DNA of 64,000 nucleotides from Streptomyces humi (lineage in GTDB: Bacteria; Actinomycetota; Actinomycetes; Streptomycetales; Streptomycetaceae): the NCBI RefSeq assembly GCF_001005085.2, contig NZ_LBMU02000022.1, forward strand, positions 98,331 through 162,330, in the 5' to 3' direction. Position 1 is the first letter of the stretch. Each line of letters starts with the position of its first letter. The notes under the pieces were generated by a model. That model did not search any database. It was given only the letters and a program-made list of their open reading frames with translations, and was not told where the DNA came from. Below, in pieces: positions 34,701 through 43,129 of the stretch. Both the position numbers and the translations under genes were made by a program.

Positions 34701-35064
34701 CAGGCGCCGGCGCCGGGTCACCGCGTCGCGGGCACCGCTGGCCACGGCCGAGTCGGTCTTCCGGGCCCTGGGCGCGCGGTCCCGTGCCGAACAGGCCGCC
34801 TCGGAGCTGCGGGCGACCGGGCAGGCGACGGCCGAACGCCCGGCCGGGGAGGCCGGACGGGCCGGTTCGGACGACGTCTCCCAGGTGCTGTCCCCGCAGC
34901 AGCTGGCCATCGCGCGCCTGGCCGCCCGCGGTCTGACCAACCGGGCCATCGGCGAACGGCTGCGCCTGTCACCCCGTACGGTCGCCTCGCACCTCTACCA
35001 GATCTTCCCGAAACTGGACGTCACCTCCCGCGCCCAGCTCGCGGCGAGGATCGGCGCGGACTGA
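31726..35064 (+). CDS. LuxR-type ATPase regulator with Gly-rich repeat insertion, copy 1
   Basis: This 1112-residue protein has an N-terminal AAA/ATPase domain with a P-loop reading GAAGTGRS (near 82), so the conserved Lys is replaced by Arg. Walker B-like LLCVDDLDRLD follows. At about 384-461 there are roughly eight 9-residue Gly-rich units (GGAGGVGTV) encoded by 27-bp repeats. A TPR-like region comes next, then a C-terminal LuxR helix-turn-helix (LSPQQLAIARLAARGLTNR). GTG at 31,726 has GGAGGAGG upstream. The frame runs 200 codons further without a plausible start. It converges on a second LuxR-type gene. Its target is unknown. Confidence 0.8.
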   Translation: MRTHVDRNGTDRDSRAHDSTGRDSTGVDGSGVDGSGPGSAGTGQSGADDAGLVGRDHEKRLISELLAELPRGGRVLRVRGAAGTGRSAVVRFAAAAAGRRGIKVLSTAWAPAERALPYAALHGLLRPELARLDELPAPERALLDAAFGGGPATPDPAGPATAALRLLARTPEPVLLCVDDLDRLDSASRDTLNALARLCGDTHVGMIVAERAAPGTVSAPVDPLTVTLDALPVPEARILLHRTGRAVGYTEEQLVLAVAGGNPLALTELSLGAGPLGDTAGFGMLPATARLAEAHAEDLKGLSAAARGVLLVAALSVSPLTRDVLAASTLLLGSVAAARAGLAELTGLGLLIGTTGAVREAATAEADSAVPTGETYGAAEAAGGAGGVGGAGGVGTVGGAGGAGSSGGADGVGTVGSVGGAGGVGTVGGAGGAGSVGGAAGVGTVGGAGGVGAVGGAGGGVGAGAGVGSEAAGDGYVLDAGPAVGGAGADAGTGVGAGVVVAGEPGLCFPRQLLRSAVLRLEPAARRMAAHAVLGQCLTSPAHAAWHAARCAAAPDEELARRLESLADGPRSGTGVLTALTALEDAARLSPDPARRADRLLRAVELACDHGLVEQALRHARGIDPAELGTFGRALLLWVHELLPGNSVVGRGRIAELCEAARAVAAQDADLARKLLYAAARRCWWQQAGPAERRAVRRAFEDLRSGPPDARDLAVMALTDPLAAPRPATPRPASTLPEGDEQALLGQIAHLATDLDRAAAHFARAEAALRAGGRYGRLPYVLVPRAMGQIWLGTRWRTARALAEEGRTIADRTGQPDWVARAGVTLGILDALQGHHERALERAAEVEEASLRLGQNRQLSLAALARALTASGTGRYAEAYARLRSLFAEPSASMSAPASTPYAYEEFWALAFLAEAAPAAGEAAGARAVVAHIAALTEEGRAPLLERILAYADAVLAPDEEAEVRYRRALEPGAEAWPLLHGMTEFGYGAWLRRRRRVTASRAPLATAESVFRALGARSRAEQAASELRATGQATAERPAGEAGRAGSDDVSQVLSPQQLAIARLAARGLTNRAIGERLRLSPRTVASHLYQIFPKLDVTSRAQLAARIGAD

Positions 35065-35310
35065 GAGGGAGCGGTCGCCCGGACTTCAGGGGGTACCGGA
35101 CGAACGGGCCGGCCAGGGAGGGTGCGCTGCCGTGCGGGACCGGGTGCGCCGAAGGGGCCGGAGCACGACCGGGTGCGGTGGGGCCGGCTTCGCTCGGAGG
35201 CGCGGAGGGCCGGAGCAGGACGGGTGCGGTGGGGCCGGAGCAGGACCGGGTGCGGTGGGGCCGGCTTCGCTCGGAGGCGTCGAGGCGTCGAGGCGTCGAG
35301 GCGTCCGGCG
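35065..35310. repeat. Tandem and direct repeats between two convergent LuxR-type genes
   Basis: A 36-bp unit is exactly repeated at 35,167-35,202 and 35,244-35,279, with a partial copy between. Short GAGGCGTC units follow, at 35,275-35,304, ending next to the stop codon of the leftward gene at 35,311. No gene is seen. Confidence 0.75.
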
Positions 35311-38094
35311 TCAGGACGGGGCGTGGTGCTTCAGTACCGCGGCCAGCTGTGCGCGTGCCGTCACGCCCAGCCGCGGGAAGATGCGGTAGAGGTACGCCCC
35401 GATGGTCCGCGGCGACAGGTCGAGCAGTTCACCGATCTCGCGGTTGGACAGGCCTCGGCCGGCGAGTTCGGCGATCCGCAGCTCCTGGGCGGAGAGCAGG
35501 TCACCGGCCGTCGACCGGCGGGGCGCACCCGCCGCACCGCTGTCCGGCCGCTCACCGGACGCCCGCAGCTCCGCGGTGATCCGCGCGGTGCGCGCCTCGG
35601 CGCCCATCATCGCGAAGCCGGCCGCCGCCTGCCTGAGGGTGGCGCGGGAGTCGGCGAACTGCCGCCTGCGCCGCAGCCACCGTCCGTGCGTCAGCCGCAG
35701 TGGCGCCTCCAGGTAGGGCCAGCCGGACAGGTCCTCGGCGAGGGCCCGCTCGAAGAGCTCCCCGGTGTCCTCGTCGTCCGCGAGGACCGCCCGCGCCACC
35801 GTGAACCTGACGGCGACCCCGGGCGCGCACTCCGCGCCCAGCCGGGCCTCCAGCCGGTCGAGCACCCCGAGCGCCTCCTCGGCGGCGTTCACGGCCTCCG
35901 CCGCCTCCGCGAAGGGCACGAGCGCGAACAGGGCCGCCGCGCCCACCCGGGGACCGTCCAGGAGGGCCGACAGCGCGGCGAAGGCCGCCTCGAAGTCGCC
36001 GCTCTCCGCCAGGGCACAGGCCGTGCCGACGGCGAGGACCGCGTCGACCGAGCGGACCGCACGCCGGGCGGCCGCCAGTTCGGCGACGCCGCCGGGACGC
36101 ACCGTGCCGCCGGTGCGCAGCGCCCGCACCAGGTCGGCCAGCAGCCGTGCCGCCGCCGCGGCGGGGCCCTGGCCGTGGCCCTCGGCGAGTTCCGCGCACC
36201 GCCCGAACGCGTGACCGCCCTGCCCCCAGTCGCCCATCGCCAGATGCGCGAGGCCCTGCCGCAGCAGCACCCGGGGAAGCTGGTCGGGCACGTCGTGGAA
36301 ACGGTGCCGGCGCTCCGCCTGCCGGTACAGGTCCAGCGCCCGCAACGGGTCACCGGTCAACAGGGCCGCCTCGCCGAGCCGTTCGAGGTCGCGTACCGGC
36401 AGGTCGGCCAGGTGCCGGACGGCGCGGACCCCCGCGAGGACCGTCGCGGCCCGGCGGACCGGACCGGCCGTCGCCATGGCCTGGAGCAGCCGCGGGTCGT
36501 CCGCCCGGCCCGGCAGCCCGTCCAGGAAGGCGAGCAGCGCGTCGGCGCGCACCTCGTCGTCCGCGACGTCGGGTGCCGTGACACGGGCCAGCTCCAGCGC
36601 GTTCTCCCGCTCGTCCGGGCCGTCCGGCGCGGGCCACGCCGCCGGGTCGGCGGCCGGACGCTCGCCGCCGGTGCGCGCCAGGGCCTCGGCGCACAGGGTG
36701 CCCAGGGGGCCCAGCGGCCGGCGCAGCGCGCGGTGGGCCATCGTCCGGGTCATCCGCTCCAGTCCGAGGACGTGCGCGAGCTGGGCGGCGCGCAGCGCAC
36801 AGCGGCCCTGGTCCGCGGGCGCCGGATGAAGTTCGGCCGCCCGCCGCAGCAGTCGTACCGCCAGCAGCGGCTCGCTCTGCCGCAGGGCGTGACCGTGCAC
36901 CGCTTCGAGGCGGCCCGCCAGGTCCTGGTCGTGTCCCTCGGCGGTCTGCGACAGATGCCACAGCGTCCGGACCGAGCCGGGTGCCAGGACGGCGGCCAGG
37001 GCCGCGTGCGCGCTGCGGCGGTGTCCCGGAGCCACGTCGTGGACCACGGCCCCCGCCGTCGCGGGGTGGGCGAAGACCAGCCGTATGCCGTCGAACGCCA
37101 CCAGGCCTTCGCGTTCGGCGGGTTCGAGGGCCGCGAAGCCCAGTTCCGTGCCGCCGATCCGGGAAGCGGCCGACAGCAGCAGCGGGAGGTCGCCCGCCGG
37201 GTGCAGCGCCGCCACCAGCAACAGGTCCCGGGTCCCCGCGGGCAGGCGCGCGACGCCCGGTGACATCGCGGCGGCCAGCCGGTCCGAGGAGACCGGCGCG
37301 TAGGGCAGCGAGTCCTCGTCACGGACGGGCAGTTCGAGCAGCGCCAGCGGATTGCCGGCCGCGGTCGCCAGCAGTTCGCGCGCGGCCTGCGGGTCCAGGC
37401 CCGGCCTGCGCGCCGCCAGCAGCCGGGCGGACCGTGCGGAGGTCAGCGGGCCGAGCGCCAGTTCGGGAACGCCGGCCAGGGGCGCCGGACGGCCGCGGTG
37501 CGTGCGCGTGGTCAGCAGCACGGCCAGCGGGTGGCCCCCGGTCCGCCGGGCCACGAAGGACAGCACGTCCCTGCTGCACTCGTCCAGCGCGTCCCAGTCG
37601 TCCACGGCCAGCAGCAGCGGCTGTCCGGCGCCGGCCGCCTCCAGGACGTCGAGGACGGCGAACGACAGCCGCGACCGTTCGCCGGGCGCGGGCGCCCCGT
37701 CGACCAGGAGCATCTCCAGCGCGTCGAGCCGTCCGGCGCAGGACGACCGGCCCGGTGTGCCCAGTACCGGCCACACCAGCTGGAGCAGGCCCGACAGGTC
37801 GGACGGCTCGCCGCCGCGGATGCCCGCACAGCGCAGCACCCGCATCCCGGCGGTGGTGGCGTCCTGGACGACGGCCTCCAGCAGCGCCGACTTGCCCGAA
37901 CCGGCGTGTCCGCTCACCAGCCGGGCCGCGCCGTGGGCCGTCGCCTCGCGCAGGAAGTCGCGCAGCGCCCGCAGTTCGCCGTCGCGGCCGACGAGCCCGG
38001 CCGGCGGCGCCTCGACGAGCGGGGTGACCAGCGACAGCGTGTGAGGTTCCGCCTGACCGACGGTGGGTGAGGAGAGCCTGGACTGCGCGTTCAT
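35311..38094 (-). CDS. LuxR-type ATPase regulator, copy 2
   Basis: This 927-residue protein has an N-terminal AAA_16-type ATPase with canonical P-loop GHAGSGKSA and Walker B LLLAVDDWDALDECS. A long helical TPR-like middle is followed by a C-terminal LuxR helix-turn-helix (LSAQELRIAELAGRGLSNRE). This is the LAL/MalT-type layout: signal-dependent ATP-using activators common in Streptomyces gene clusters. It lies 162 bases downstream of the second AfsR-like gene on the same strand and may be co-transcribed. It converges on the LuxR-type gene at 31,726. Confidence 0.85.
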   Translation of the reverse strand: MNAQSRLSSPTVGQAEPHTLSLVTPLVEAPPAGLVGRDGELRALRDFLREATAHGAARLVSGHAGSGKSALLEAVVQDATTAGMRVLRCAGIRGGEPSDLSGLLQLVWPVLGTPGRSSCAGRLDALEMLLVDGAPAPGERSRLSFAVLDVLEAAGAGQPLLLAVDDWDALDECSRDVLSFVARRTGGHPLAVLLTTRTHRGRPAPLAGVPELALGPLTSARSARLLAARRPGLDPQAARELLATAAGNPLALLELPVRDEDSLPYAPVSSDRLAAAMSPGVARLPAGTRDLLLVAALHPAGDLPLLLSAASRIGGTELGFAALEPAEREGLVAFDGIRLVFAHPATAGAVVHDVAPGHRRSAHAALAAVLAPGSVRTLWHLSQTAEGHDQDLAGRLEAVHGHALRQSEPLLAVRLLRRAAELHPAPADQGRCALRAAQLAHVLGLERMTRTMAHRALRRPLGPLGTLCAEALARTGGERPAADPAAWPAPDGPDERENALELARVTAPDVADDEVRADALLAFLDGLPGRADDPRLLQAMATAGPVRRAATVLAGVRAVRHLADLPVRDLERLGEAALLTGDPLRALDLYRQAERRHRFHDVPDQLPRVLLRQGLAHLAMGDWGQGGHAFGRCAELAEGHGQGPAAAAARLLADLVRALRTGGTVRPGGVAELAAARRAVRSVDAVLAVGTACALAESGDFEAAFAALSALLDGPRVGAAALFALVPFAEAAEAVNAAEEALGVLDRLEARLGAECAPGVAVRFTVARAVLADDEDTGELFERALAEDLSGWPYLEAPLRLTHGRWLRRRRQFADSRATLRQAAAGFAMMGAEARTARITAELRASGERPDSGAAGAPRRSTAGDLLSAQELRIAELAGRGLSNREIGELLDLSPRTIGAYLYRIFPRLGVTARAQLAAVLKHHAPS

Positions 38095-38256
38095 CGATGA
38101 CCCCTGTTCCGCGGCGAGCCTTCCCGCCGGACCGGGGGACGCTCTCTTGCCCCTCCCATCTCAGTGGAATGACGGCTACAGAACCAGGCAGTTCACATGC
38201 AGCTTGCCCGCTGCCGGAAGAAGACCGCAGGCCGGGTCGTGCGGGAACGGGCGGGG

Positions 38257-40527
38257 TCAGGTCTGTCCGGGACCCCTTTCGGGGGCGTCCGGGAGCAGTG
38301 ACCGCGCGTTGGCCCGCATCCGGGCCGCGCGCGGGCTGTGGATCGCGCTCAGCAGCTCGGCCGCCCGCAGCCAGCTCGCCCGCGCGCCCGCGAGGTCGCC
38401 CTGTTCCCGCTGTGCCGTCGCCAGGTGGTCGAGCACCTCGGCCTGGTTGTAGCCGTCGAAGGCCTCCCCGTAGATCCGCAGCGACTCCCGGTAGTCCGCC
38501 GCCGCGCCGGCCAGGTCGCCGAGGCGCTGCCGGGCGTAGCCCATGGTGTCCCAGGCGGCGGCCTCGATCCGGAGGTTGTCGTCCCGCCGCAGCAGGGGGA
38601 TCGCCTCCTCGCACAGGGCGACCGTCTCCTCGTACCGGCCGAGCAGGGCGAGGTACCAGCCGACCGCGTTCATCTCGCGGGCCGTTGCCCGGTCGTCGCC
38701 CAGCGCGCGGTAGATCTCCAGTGCCCGGCGGGCATGGTGCAGCGCCTGCGCGTGGCGCTTCTGGCGGCCGCGCACCCAGCCGACGGTCCGTTCGGTGGAC
38801 GCCTGCTCGGCCGGGCCGAGCCGGTGCAGCTGCCCGAGCATCAACTCGACCTGCTGGTCGGCCTCCTCGGTCTGCCCGGTCTCCGCCAGCGCGCGGGCGA
38901 GGGCCGCGGAGTTGCGCACCACGGCGGCCGGTTCGTCCAGCAGCAGCGCGGCGTCCAGACCGATGCGCTTGGTCTCGATCTCCGCGCTCCAGCGGCCCAT
39001 GACCGAGTAGTAGCTCACCCAGTCCTGGGTGAGGGTCATCCGGAACCGCAGCAGCCGGGGGTCGTCCAGGGAGCGCAGCGCCGCGGCGACCGTGGCCTCC
39101 TCCTGGCGGAACCAGTCCAGCGCCTCCTCACGGGTCCCGAGTACGACGCCCACCACGCCGTCGGCCGGCGGATCGGCCTCGTCGGCGAGGGTGCGTCCCA
39201 GGAAGCGGTTGGCCATGTGGGCGTTGTGGCGCAGGTAGTCCAGCAGCCGGATCTGGGCGCCGAGCCGGTCGTCCTTCTCCAGTTCGACGAGTTCGGTGCC
39301 GTAGGCCCGCACCAGGTCGTGCAGCACGTACCGGCCCTCCGCGTCCCGGGACAGCAGGTTCGCGGAGCTCAGCTGCCGCAGGTACCGCCGGGCCTCGGGC
39401 ATGCCGACGCCGGCGAGGGAGGCGGCCGCCGCCGTCGTCACCGCGGGACCCGGGTGCAGCGCCAGATGCCGGAAGAAGCCCGCCGTCCCGGACGCCAGGG
39501 CCCGGTACGACCAGGAGAACACGGCCCGTACGTCGCCCCGGCCGGCCCCCGTCCACAGGGCGTCCAGGAGCGGCATGGACTCACGCAGCTCCCGTACCCC
39601 GAGCCGCAGCGGCATCTGCGGGGTCGCGCTCAGCTGCGCGGCGACGATCGCGACCGCCAGCGGCAGGAACCCGCACAGCCCGACGAGTTCCTCGGCGGCC
39701 CCGGGTTCCGCCAGGCAGCGCTCCTCGCCGATCCGGGCGGCGAGCGCGGCCAGCGCCTCCTCCCGGGTCCACACGTCCAGCCCGACCAGCCGGGCACCCT
39801 CCACCGCGGCCAGACCGGGGAGCAGGCTGCGCGAGGTGATGACGGTCAGACAGCCCGACGCCGGCAGCAGCGGCCTGACCTGTGCCTCGTCGCGCGCGTT
39901 GTCCAGTACGAGGAGCAGCCGCCGGGACGCCGTCCGCTCCCGGAAGAGAGCGCCGCGCTCCTCGGCGCCGCGCGGGATGTCACGGTCGGCCACGCCGAGG
40001 GCGGTGAGGAACCCGCCCAGGGCCTCCGCGGGGTCCAGGGGACTCCCGGTGTCCTCGAAGCCGCGCAGGTTCACGTACAGCTGTCCGTCGGGGAACCGGT
40101 CGGCCACCTGGTGCGCCCAGTGCACCGCGAGGGTCGTCTTGCCGACGCCCGCCATGCCGCCGATCGCGGAGACGACGACGTGGCCGCCCTGCTCGGTGAC
40201 CTGCGCGCTGAGCCCGTACAGCGTCGCGAGGGCCGCCTCGCGACCGCGGAACACGGCGAGGTCGGGCGGCAGTTGGCGAGGAACGCGCACCGCCGGGTCG
40301 CCCGCGCGCCGCATCGACGCCTCGACGAGTCGGCGCCGTTCGTCCTCGCTCGGTTCCAGGGCGTCCATCAGCTCGCTGAGCGTCGCCTGCCTCGGCAGGC
40401 TCTGGCCGCGTTCCATGTCGCTGATGGCCCGCACACTCACACCGGACACCTCGGCGAGGTTCTCCAGCGTCAGCAGCGCCCGCTGCCGCGCCTCCCGCAA
40501 CAGCCGCCCGAACTCCGTCCCGTCCAA
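38257..40527 (-). CDS. XRE-NB-ARC-TPR regulator (AfsR-like STAND ATPase), copy 2
   Basis: This 756-residue paralogue of the gene at 25,203 keeps the same order: XRE domain (LENLAEVSGVSVRAISDMERG), NB-ARC with P-loop GMAGVGKTT, Walker B LLLVLDNARDEAQV, an HD motif in YVLHDLVRAYG, and TPRs. The start is placed at TTG 40,527, with a G-rich run upstream. It aligns residue for residue with the ATG of copy 1 (LDGTEFGRLLREARQR against MSKEMFGGLLREARQR). The frame upstream of that is low-complexity. Each copy may respond to a different signal. No target is evident. Confidence 0.8.
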   Translation of the reverse strand: MDGTEFGRLLREARQRALLTLENLAEVSGVSVRAISDMERGQSLPRQATLSELMDALEPSEDERRRLVEASMRRAGDPAVRVPRQLPPDLAVFRGREAALATLYGLSAQVTEQGGHVVVSAIGGMAGVGKTTLAVHWAHQVADRFPDGQLYVNLRGFEDTGSPLDPAEALGGFLTALGVADRDIPRGAEERGALFRERTASRRLLLVLDNARDEAQVRPLLPASGCLTVITSRSLLPGLAAVEGARLVGLDVWTREEALAALAARIGEERCLAEPGAAEELVGLCGFLPLAVAIVAAQLSATPQMPLRLGVRELRESMPLLDALWTGAGRGDVRAVFSWSYRALASGTAGFFRHLALHPGPAVTTAAAASLAGVGMPEARRYLRQLSSANLLSRDAEGRYVLHDLVRAYGTELVELEKDDRLGAQIRLLDYLRHNAHMANRFLGRTLADEADPPADGVVGVVLGTREEALDWFRQEEATVAAALRSLDDPRLLRFRMTLTQDWVSYYSVMGRWSAEIETKRIGLDAALLLDEPAAVVRNSAALARALAETGQTEEADQQVELMLGQLHRLGPAEQASTERTVGWVRGRQKRHAQALHHARRALEIYRALGDDRATAREMNAVGWYLALLGRYEETVALCEEAIPLLRRDDNLRIEAAAWDTMGYARQRLGDLAGAAADYRESLRIYGEAFDGYNQAEVLDHLATAQREQGDLAGARASWLRAAELLSAIHSPRAARMRANARSLLPDAPERGPGQT

Positions 40528-40697
40528 ACCCGCCCCCGGTGCACCAGTTCTGGAACGCCCATTAAAGCAAGGGGCGCCCGGGTGACGGAGCCGCCCTCCG
40601 GGTGTGTGCCGCCGGCGGTGTCCGCGGTGACGGGGAAGGGCGGACACCGCGGGACACCAGTGGCGGACACGTGCCCCACGGAGCCCTGTGGGTCAGG

Positions 40698-40759
40698 GTG
40701 TGCCCGCGTGGAAGTGCGGTGTGTCCGCGCGGAAGTGCGGTGTGTCCGTGGGGAGCGCG
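40698..40759. repeat. 21-bp tandem repeat downstream of the hydrolase gene
   Basis: Three units (40,698-40,718, 40,719-40,739, 40,740-40,759) share a core GCGGAAGTGCGGTGTGTCCG. The array begins 24 bases past the stop codon of the hydrolase gene and fills part of the 255-base gap before the AfsR-like gene. Confidence 0.7.
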
Positions 40760-40782
40760 CCGGGACCGGCCGCGCCCGGGGC

Positions 40783-41703
40783 TCACCTGCCGAGACCGGC
40801 GGTGAAGAACTCGGTGAGCTTGTCGACGGCGGGGTCGATGTACTCGCGCTTGTCGTAGAGGTCCACGTGACTGGCGCCCGGGAGGCGGTGGAGTTCCTTG
40901 GGGCCGGTGGCGCGCTGGTGGGCCTCCGTCGCCATCCAGGCGGTGACGGCGCGTTCGCCGATGATCTGGAGGACGGGGCGCGGCGCGATGAGGGGGACGG
41001 CGTGGAAGACGTCGCTGGAGGCCATCTTGTCGATGCTCTCCCAAGCGAGGGACTTGGCGGAGCGCTCGTGGTGGCCGCGGGGGCCGCAGTAGTACTCCCA
41101 GCCTTCGACGCCGTGTTCGCCGCCGAGGACGCGGGCCTGTTCGGCGGTGTCGGGGAACATGGTCAGGGCGCCGGGGTCCTCGCCGCGGGCCGCGGCGGTG
41201 CGGGCGGTGGCGGCGGCGTCGAGGAGGTGCTGGAAGACGGCGGGGTCCTGGGAGCCGTCGGCGCCGTAGCGGAACTGGCGGGCGGGTTCGGCGGTGGAGA
41301 CGGTGGCCACGGCCTTGACGCGGTGGTCTCCGCCGGTGGCGGCGAGGGAGTAGCCGCCACCGGCGCAGATGCCGAGCAGGCCGATGCGGTCGGGGTCGAC
41401 CTCGTCCCGGGTGGTGAGGTAGGAGACGGCGGCCTTGAAGTCCTCGACGCGCTGGGCGGGGTCCTCCAGGCCGCGCGGCAGGCCGCCCGACTCGCCCTGG
41501 TGGGCGGCGTCGAAGGCGAGGGTGACGAAGCCGCGGTCGGCCATCAACCGGGCATAGATTCCGGAGGTCTGCTCCTTGACGCCGGTGCCGGGGTGGCCGA
41601 CCACCAGGGCCGCACGCGGGCCGTCCGCGGGGGTCTCGGGGAGGTAGAGGTGCGCGGCGATCTCGATGCCGGCGCTGAGGAAACCGACGCGGGTCATGGA
41701 CAT
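40783..41703 (-). CDS. Alpha/beta hydrolase (dienelactone hydrolase / YcjY-like)
   Basis: This 306-residue soluble enzyme starts MSMTRVGFLSAGIEIAAHL. An alpha/beta hydrolase core is seen, with nucleophile elbow GICAGGGYSL where the nucleophile is Cys rather than Ser. The oxyanion segment reads GHPGTGVKEQT and a late histidine appears in PGASHVDLYD. The Cys elbow places it with dienelactone hydrolase-like and YcjY-like enzymes. The substrate is unknown. AAGGAG precedes the ATG at 41,703. It is divergent from a TetR regulator 307 bases away, which is the likely controller. Confidence 0.85.
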   Translation of the reverse strand: MSMTRVGFLSAGIEIAAHLYLPETPADGPRAALVVGHPGTGVKEQTSGIYARLMADRGFVTLAFDAAHQGESGGLPRGLEDPAQRVEDFKAAVSYLTTRDEVDPDRIGLLGICAGGGYSLAATGGDHRVKAVATVSTAEPARQFRYGADGSQDPAVFQHLLDAAATARTAAARGEDPGALTMFPDTAEQARVLGGEHGVEGWEYYCGPRGHHERSAKSLAWESIDKMASSDVFHAVPLIAPRPVLQIIGERAVTAWMATEAHQRATGPKELHRLPGASHVDLYDKREYIDPAVDKLTEFFTAGLGR

Positions 41704-42010
41704 GGTGACAGCTCCTTGGGGTGACATGTGTTCCGTGTCCCGGCCGGTCCGCCGGGCACACACCCACCATGCGCCCGGCCGCCCGGCGACGGGAGAGACA
41801 GGTTTCTGCCTGGGAAGAAACCTGCCCCCCCGGCGCCTGGGCGGCCGTCGGACAGCCGGCCCGTCGACCGACGCGCAACCATCTCCTCGAGGCAGCGCCC
41901 GCCGCCCGACAGACCGGGACCGGCCCCACGGAGCCCGACGCCCACTGACCGCTCGGCCCGCTCGTTCTCCCGCGTGAATCGATGATCCGCGTAAATGATA
42001 TCGTCGATAC
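41704..42010. promoter_or_regulatory. Hydrolase/TetR divergent region with shared 28-bp element
   Basis: ACATGTGT at 41,724-41,731 lies just before the hydrolase gene. The 28-bp element at 41,790-41,817 is shared with the MmyB-type promoter. Here it is part of a perfect inverted repeat, CAGGTTTCT at 41,799-41,807 and AGAAACCTG at 41,816-41,824. TATCGTCGATA at 41,999-42,009, abutting the TetR ATG, is an odd palindrome. No separate gene is seen. Confidence 0.6.
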
Positions 42011-42766
42011 ATGGTTGAAGAGGAGACGGCGTCGGAGAAGGCGGGACCCACACTCCGGCAGAGGATCGTGCTCGCCGCCGCGAGCCTGCTGGAGGAAGGC
42101 GGCCTGGAAGCGGTGTCGACCCGGGCCGTCGCCGCCCGCGCGGGTGTCCCGGCGCCGTCGATCTTCCGGATCTTCGGGGACAAGGACGGGCTGCTAGAAG
42201 CGGTGGCGGAGCACGGCTTCCGGCGCTACCTCGAGATCAAGGCGGAACTGTTCACCGGCGACGACCCCGTGCAGGCGCTGCGGGACGCGTGGGACCTCCA
42301 CATCTCCTTCGGTCTCGAACACCCGGCGTACTACACGCTGGTCTACGGACAGGTCCGCCCCGGGCACGTGCCGGGGACCGGCCGTCGCGCCGCCGACGAC
42401 CTGCGGCGCATGGTCACCAGGGTCGCCGCCGCCGGGCGGCTGCGGATGAGCGTCGAGCGGGCGACCGAGGTCATGCACTCCACCGGTGTGGGGACGATCC
42501 TGACCCTGATCGGTCACCCGGAGCACGAGCGCGATCTGCGCAACGCCCGGGAGGCCCGCGAGATGGTGATCAACACCCTTACGCTCCCGTCCGCGGACCC
42601 GGCCGAACGCGGTCCCGTCGCCACCGGCGCGGCCGTGGCGGCCCCCGCCATGGCCCTGCTCGCCGCAGTCGGCGAGGACGGGACCGCGCCGCTCAGCGCC
42701 GGTGAGCGGATCCTGCTCCTGGAGTGGCTCAACCGGCTGGCGGACGGGGCGGACGCGGACGCCTGA
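42011..42766 (+). CDS. TetR-family transcriptional regulator
   Basis: This 251-residue protein starts MVEEETASEKAGPTLRQRIV. Its helix-turn-helix (LEAVSTRAVAARAGVPAPSIFRIFGDKDGL) is TetR-type. The C-terminal domain (AWDLHISFGLEHPAYYTLVYG) resembles the TetR_C_33-like group. No ribosome binding site is visible ahead of the ATG at 42,011. A palindrome ends one base before it, so the transcript may be leaderless and self-repressed. It is divergent from the alpha/beta hydrolase, its likely target. Confidence 0.85.
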   Translation: MVEEETASEKAGPTLRQRIVLAAASLLEEGGLEAVSTRAVAARAGVPAPSIFRIFGDKDGLLEAVAEHGFRRYLEIKAELFTGDDPVQALRDAWDLHISFGLEHPAYYTLVYGQVRPGHVPGTGRRAADDLRRMVTRVAAAGRLRMSVERATEVMHSTGVGTILTLIGHPEHERDLRNAREAREMVINTLTLPSADPAERGPVATGAAVAAPAMALLAAVGEDGTAPLSAGERILLLEWLNRLADGADADA

Positions 42767-43129
42767 CCGGGAGCGCCGGGGCACGGACAGGAATGGTCAT
42801 GTCCCGATGACGCGGCCCCGGTGGGCACCGCCGGCACAGGTGCGGTCGGTCGGACGGAGGGGCCACGTGGTCCCGGCTGTCCCGGCCCACGACGGATGCC
42901 GTCGCACGCCGGCACGGTGAGCCGGCCGGCCGTGCGGCACTGTCACCCGCTCGTGCCGTTGGTCCGCTCGTGCCCGTCAGTCCGCGTCGCGCCGTCGGTC
43001 CGCTCGCCGTCAGTCCGTGTCGTGCCGTCGGTCCGCTCGTGCCGGCGGTCCGCTCGTGCCGTCGGTCCGTGTCGTGCCGTCGGTCCGCTCGTGCCGTCGG
43101 TCCGCGTCGCGCCGTCGGTCCGCTCGCCG
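42767..43129. repeat. 17-18 bp minisatellite with a copied gene end
   Basis: Units of about 17-18 bp with core GCCGTCGGTCCGCTCGTG fill 42,950-43,147. A 47-bp stretch is exactly repeated at 42,981-43,027 and 43,101-43,147. The second copy contains the final codons and stop of the LuxR-type gene (43,130-43,147), so the array includes a duplicate of that gene end 120 bp away. No gene is seen. Confidence 0.85.

Noticed and set aside
25203..40527. The possibility that the two XRE/NB-ARC genes are SARP-type AfsR proteins.
   Set aside because: They have an XRE domain in place of the OmpR-like SARP domain, so only the ATPase/TPR layout is AfsR-like.
38338..41724. A 1128-codon plus-strand frame opposite an AfsR-like gene and the hydrolase.
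   Set aside because: Both genes on the minus strand have intact domains. This frame is a composition artefact spanning two of them.
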